Below, in pieces: positions 62,016-64,000 of a DNA stretch of 64,000 bases (the stretch's first letter is position 1; every line of letters begins with the position of its first letter). The position numbers were made by a program, and so were the translations under genes. Source of the DNA: an uncultured Acidobacteriota bacterium (GTDB taxonomy: Bacteria; Acidobacteriota; UBA6911; CAINFC01); NCBI GenBank assembly GCA_903847975.1, contig CAINFC010000082.1, positions 1 to 64,000 of the forward strand, written 5' to 3'. The notes beneath the pieces were generated by a model. It was not told where the DNA came from and ran no database searches. It saw nothing but the letters and a program-made list of their open reading frames with translations.

Positions 62016-62591
62016 ATGGCGGATCTGGAATTGGAACAAACCTTTGCCGAAAGGAGAGCACTTCTTCAGGGGCATTTCCTGCTTGCCTCCGGAAAGCACA
62101 GCAGCGGATATCTGCAGTGCGCGCTGGTGCTTCAGTATCCCGGGCTGGCCGCTCAGCTCGGAGCCCGGATCGGAGAGCGGCTGCGCGGGGCCGGCCTCTG
62201 TCCTCCTACGGTGATCAGCCCGGCCCTGGGCGGATTGATCCTGGGACACGAGGTGGCGCGTGCCCTCGAGGCCAGGTTCCTCTTCGTGGAGCGGACCGAC
62301 GGACCGTTTTCCCTTCGCCGCGGCTTTACCTTGGCGCCCGGGGAAGAGGTGGTGGTCGTGGAGGATGTGATCACCACCGGCCTCTCCACCCGGGAATGCG
62401 CCCAGGTGGCCGAGCGGGCCGGAGCCCGGGTGATCGGCGCCGCCTCCCTCGTGGACCGCAGCGGGGGAACCACCGACCTGGGATACCCGACTTTCTCTCT
62501 GTGGCACCTTACCCTCCCCGCCTGGGACCCGGCGGAGTGCCCGCTCTGCAGGCAAGGAATACCATGCGTAAAGCCCGGGAGCAGAAAGTAG
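62016..62591 (+). CDS. pyrE: Orotate phosphoribosyltransferase
   Basis: Transfers ribose 5-phosphate from PRPP to orotate in pyrimidine synthesis. The 191-residue protein has LLQGHFLLASGKHSSGYLQ at the substrate end, ERTDGPFSLRRGF, and the PRPP loop VVVVEDVITTGLST. The C-terminal segment CPLCRQGIPCVKPGSRK is common in this subgroup and could bind metal. The ATG at 62016 follows AAAGGAAC; an in-frame ATG at 61959 lacks a ribosome site. The 3-prime end overlaps truA by 28 bp. Confidence 0.92.
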   Translation: MADLELEQTFAERRALLQGHFLLASGKHSSGYLQCALVLQYPGLAAQLGARIGERLRGAGLCPPTVISPALGGLILGHEVARALEARFLFVERTDGPFSLRRGFTLAPGEEVVVVEDVITTGLSTRECAQVAERAGARVIGAASLVDRSGGTTDLGYPTFSLWHLTLPAWDPAECPLCRQGIPCVKPGSRK

Positions 62592-63346
62592 TTCCGGCGC
62601 GAGCGGCCAACGTTCGCCTGCTTCTGCAGTATGACGGCAGCCGCTATGCCGGCTGGCAGATCCAATCGAACGCAGTGACCATCCAGGGCACTCTGGCGCA
62701 GGCCATCGGGCGGATTTGCGGGGAGCCCGTTTCGCCCTCCGGGTCGGGGCGAACGGACGCCGGCGTGCATGCCCGCGGGCAGGTGGCCAATTTTCACACT
62801 GCCCGCATCCTGGAACCGGCGGTATGGATGCGGGCCCTGAACCGGATGCTGCCCTCCGACATTCGGGTGTGCCGCGTGACCCGGGCTTCCGCCGGATTTC
62901 ACGCCCGCAAGGATGCGGTTTCCAAGAAGTACGCCTACCAGATCTATCGGGGGAAAGTTCTTCCTCCCTGGCAGGCGCCCTATTGCCTCCACTGGCCGAA
63001 TCCGCTCGACCGGGAAGCGATGCAGCGGGCGGCGGACTGCCTGCTGGGCGCTCACGACATGCGCTCCTTCGCCTCTTCGGGCACAACGGTGAAAAATTTT
63101 GTCCGTATCGTAACCAGGAGCCTTTTCCACAGCCGGGGGCCGCTGCTGGTTTACACCATCGAGGCCAACGGTTTCCTGCAGCACATGGTCCGGTCGATTG
63201 TCGGGACTCTGCTGGAGGTAGGTCGGGGACGTTTTACGGCAGATGATTTCCAGGCCATCCTGCAGGCCGGGGACCGAAGCAGGGCCGGCCCTACGGCCCC
63301 GGCTTGCGGCCTTTTTCTGGAACGTGTCTCCTATCGGCGAAAATAA
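62564..63346 (+). CDS. truA: tRNA pseudouridine synthase A (positions 38-40)
   Basis: Modifies uridines 38-40 in the anticodon stem-loop. The 260-residue protein begins its core with VRLLLQYDGSRYAGWQIQ. The catalytic Asp is in SGSGRTDAGVHARGQVANF. FHARKDAVSKKYAYQIYRG, ANGFLQHMVRSIVGTLLEVG and PACGLFLERVSY are family motifs. The ATG at 62564, preceded by AAGGAAT, was chosen because longer in-frame extensions cover pyrE in another frame. It overlaps pyrE by 28 bp, implying coupled translation. Confidence 0.94.
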   Translation: MRKAREQKVVPARAANVRLLLQYDGSRYAGWQIQSNAVTIQGTLAQAIGRICGEPVSPSGSGRTDAGVHARGQVANFHTARILEPAVWMRALNRMLPSDIRVCRVTRASAGFHARKDAVSKKYAYQIYRGKVLPPWQAPYCLHWPNPLDREAMQRAADCLLGAHDMRSFASSGTTVKNFVRIVTRSLFHSRGPLLVYTIEANGFLQHMVRSIVGTLLEVGRGRFTADDFQAILQAGDRSRAGPTAPACGLFLERVSYRRK

Positions 63347-63386
63347 CATTTTCCCCTTCCCCAACACACGGGCGGCTTCTTTCTTC

Positions 63387-63450
63387 CTTCCTGAACTTCC
63401 CGTCTTCCTTTGAAAAGACATGGTTTACAGGAAGATAAGGAAGAGCGGAA
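63387..63450 (+). repeat. Dispersed intergenic hairpin repeat, copy 4
   Basis: The left arm (about 63387-63413) and right arm 63424-63450 (ACAGGAAGATAAGGAAGAGC followed by GGAA) form a long imperfect stem. This is the most diverged copy on the left side but keeps the right-arm core. It lies 3-prime of truA. Confidence 0.75.
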
Positions 63451-63600
63451 TCCCAGCCCTGTGCCGCCTTACGCGGCGCTTCCCAAAGACATGGCACAGC
63501 ACAACGGTACGATTTCCGCTTTTTTGCCCCGTGTGGCTCACACGCAAGTCCCGTCCGACGGCAGAACATAACAATACATACTTTTTGCACCTTCATCAGG

Positions 63601-63606
63601 TATAAT
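63601..63606 (+). promoter_or_regulatory. Possible -10 box for uppS
   Basis: A perfect TATAAT stands in an AT-rich stretch about 150 bp before the proposed uppS start. No good -35 box is at the right distance (TTGCAC at 63585-63590 is too close), so the call is weak. Confidence 0.3.
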
Positions 63607-63753
63607 ATTTTTTATTCACGACAACTTTTTTATACGGCACGGAAATCCGGCCTGGATGCCAGGGCTGAATTTCCAGGCGACACATTGAGGATCGGACTCA
63701 CTTTGATCAATTTGAATGAACTTGCCAGCCCCGGAACACCGGAAAGGGAGTTC

Positions 63754-64000
63754 GTGGAGCAAATCGACTTCTCGCGGCTGCCGCGGCACATAGCGGTCAT
63801 CATGGACGGCAACGGCCGCTGGGCGCAGTCGCGCGGATTGACGCGCATCGAAGGACACCGCGCCGCCGTCAACTCCGTTTCCGAAGTGCTGGAGATTTCC
63901 GCGCGCATGGGAATTTCCGTGCTGACTCTCTACGCTTTCTCGGTGGAGAACTGGAAGCGTCCGCAAGCCGAGGTCCGCACGCTGATGCGGCTGCTCAAAG
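63754..64000 (+). CDS. uppS: Isoprenyl transferase (undecaprenyl diphosphate synthase), N-terminal part
   Basis: cis-Prenyltransferase that builds the undecaprenyl carrier for peptidoglycan and polysaccharides; cut off by the window end. The visible 82 residues begin VEQIDFSRLPRHIAVIMDGN, and MDGNGRWAQSRG holds the catalytic Asp and diphosphate site. GHRAAVNSVSEVLE and LTLYAFSVENWKRP are canonical. The GTG at 63754 is chosen because AAAGGGAG (63743-63750) precedes it and the family starts close to this point; in-frame TTG codons at 63685 and 63703 are alternatives. Confidence 0.92.
   Translation, partial: MEQIDFSRLPRHIAVIMDGNGRWAQSRGLTRIEGHRAAVNSVSEVLEISARMGISVLTLYAFSVENWKRPQAEVRTLMRLLK

Larger units (their letters stand above)
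63347..63753. other. Intergenic region between truA and uppS with hairpin repeat and possible promoter
   Basis: The 407-bp gap holds repeat copy 4, a GC-rich 63455-63555 part with no recognised feature, a TATAAT at 63601-63606, and an AT-rich leader before uppS. I see no supported small gene. Confidence 0.5.

Overview
This GC-rich bacterial window most likely comes from an Acidobacteriota-type genome. The clues are two very large outer-membrane receptors that begin with a carboxypeptidase-regulatory (Cna-B-like) domain followed by a TonB-receptor plug and barrel, the absence of SusD partners, and a dense, ATGA-overlapped housekeeping arrangement. The phylum is an inference from gene style; no rRNA is present to confirm it. 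No tRNA, rRNA or CRISPR array was recognised.

1-11.4 kb: the last 34 codons of an IS630-type transposase run into a TonB-receptor gene that ends at a perfect bidirectional terminator. Facing it is a four-gene minus-strand operon (outer-membrane receptor, MFS transporter, N-acetylneuraminate-lyase-type aldolase, lipoprotein sialidase) divergent from a GntR/FCD regulator. The shared 127-bp promoter region carries two identical 12-bp palindromes, one just downstream of the operon -10 box and one on the regulator -10 box. This reads as a sialic-acid (or similar nonulosonate) scavenging locus under NanR-like control.

11.4-22.4 kb: a three-gene ABC export or lipoprotein-type operon with an orphan membrane-anchored protein, an SGNH-like secreted hydrolase, a LamG-domain secreted protein, an EamA permease with oligopeptidase B, and a ureide-permease-like transporter paired with a ribokinase.

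22.3-35.4 kb: an exopolysaccharide cluster (two polyprenyl-phosphate sugar-1-phosphate transferases, a GT2 glycosyltransferase, a DUF2142-like membrane protein, a small membrane protein, a Wzz-like chain-length protein) next to a PDZ/GAF/PAS histidine kinase and a sigma-54 response regulator. Then come a chorismate mutase and a DAHP-synthase homologue that has lost its catalytic motifs.

35.8-49.4 kb: isoprenoid genes ispD-ispF with a YacL-type PIN/TRAM protein, alanine racemase with a nucleotide-sugar epimerase, an NtrY/NtrX-like two-component pair, a DacB-type carboxypeptidase with prepilin peptidase, a TolC-like efflux protein and D-aminoacyl-tRNA deacylase.

49.4-64 kb: a long minus-strand series runs from yebC, ruvC and a free-standing GlnD-like ACT protein through rpiB-deoC-tmk-holB to a DUF362 protein, a ROK kinase and a ppx-ppk1-sixA polyphosphate group. 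On the plus strand are pyrE-truA and the start of uppS. RpiB and DeoC both carry N-terminal amphipathic helices that look like bacterial-microcompartment targeting peptides, which makes them candidate satellite enzymes of a sugar-phosphate (SPU-type) microcompartment encoded elsewhere.

Four copies of a long imperfect hairpin (about 26-nt arms, conserved purine-rich right arm, same orientation) lie in intergenic spaces at 20.1, 34.0, 44.4 and 63.4 kb. They form a dispersed repeat family that the genes do not explain.
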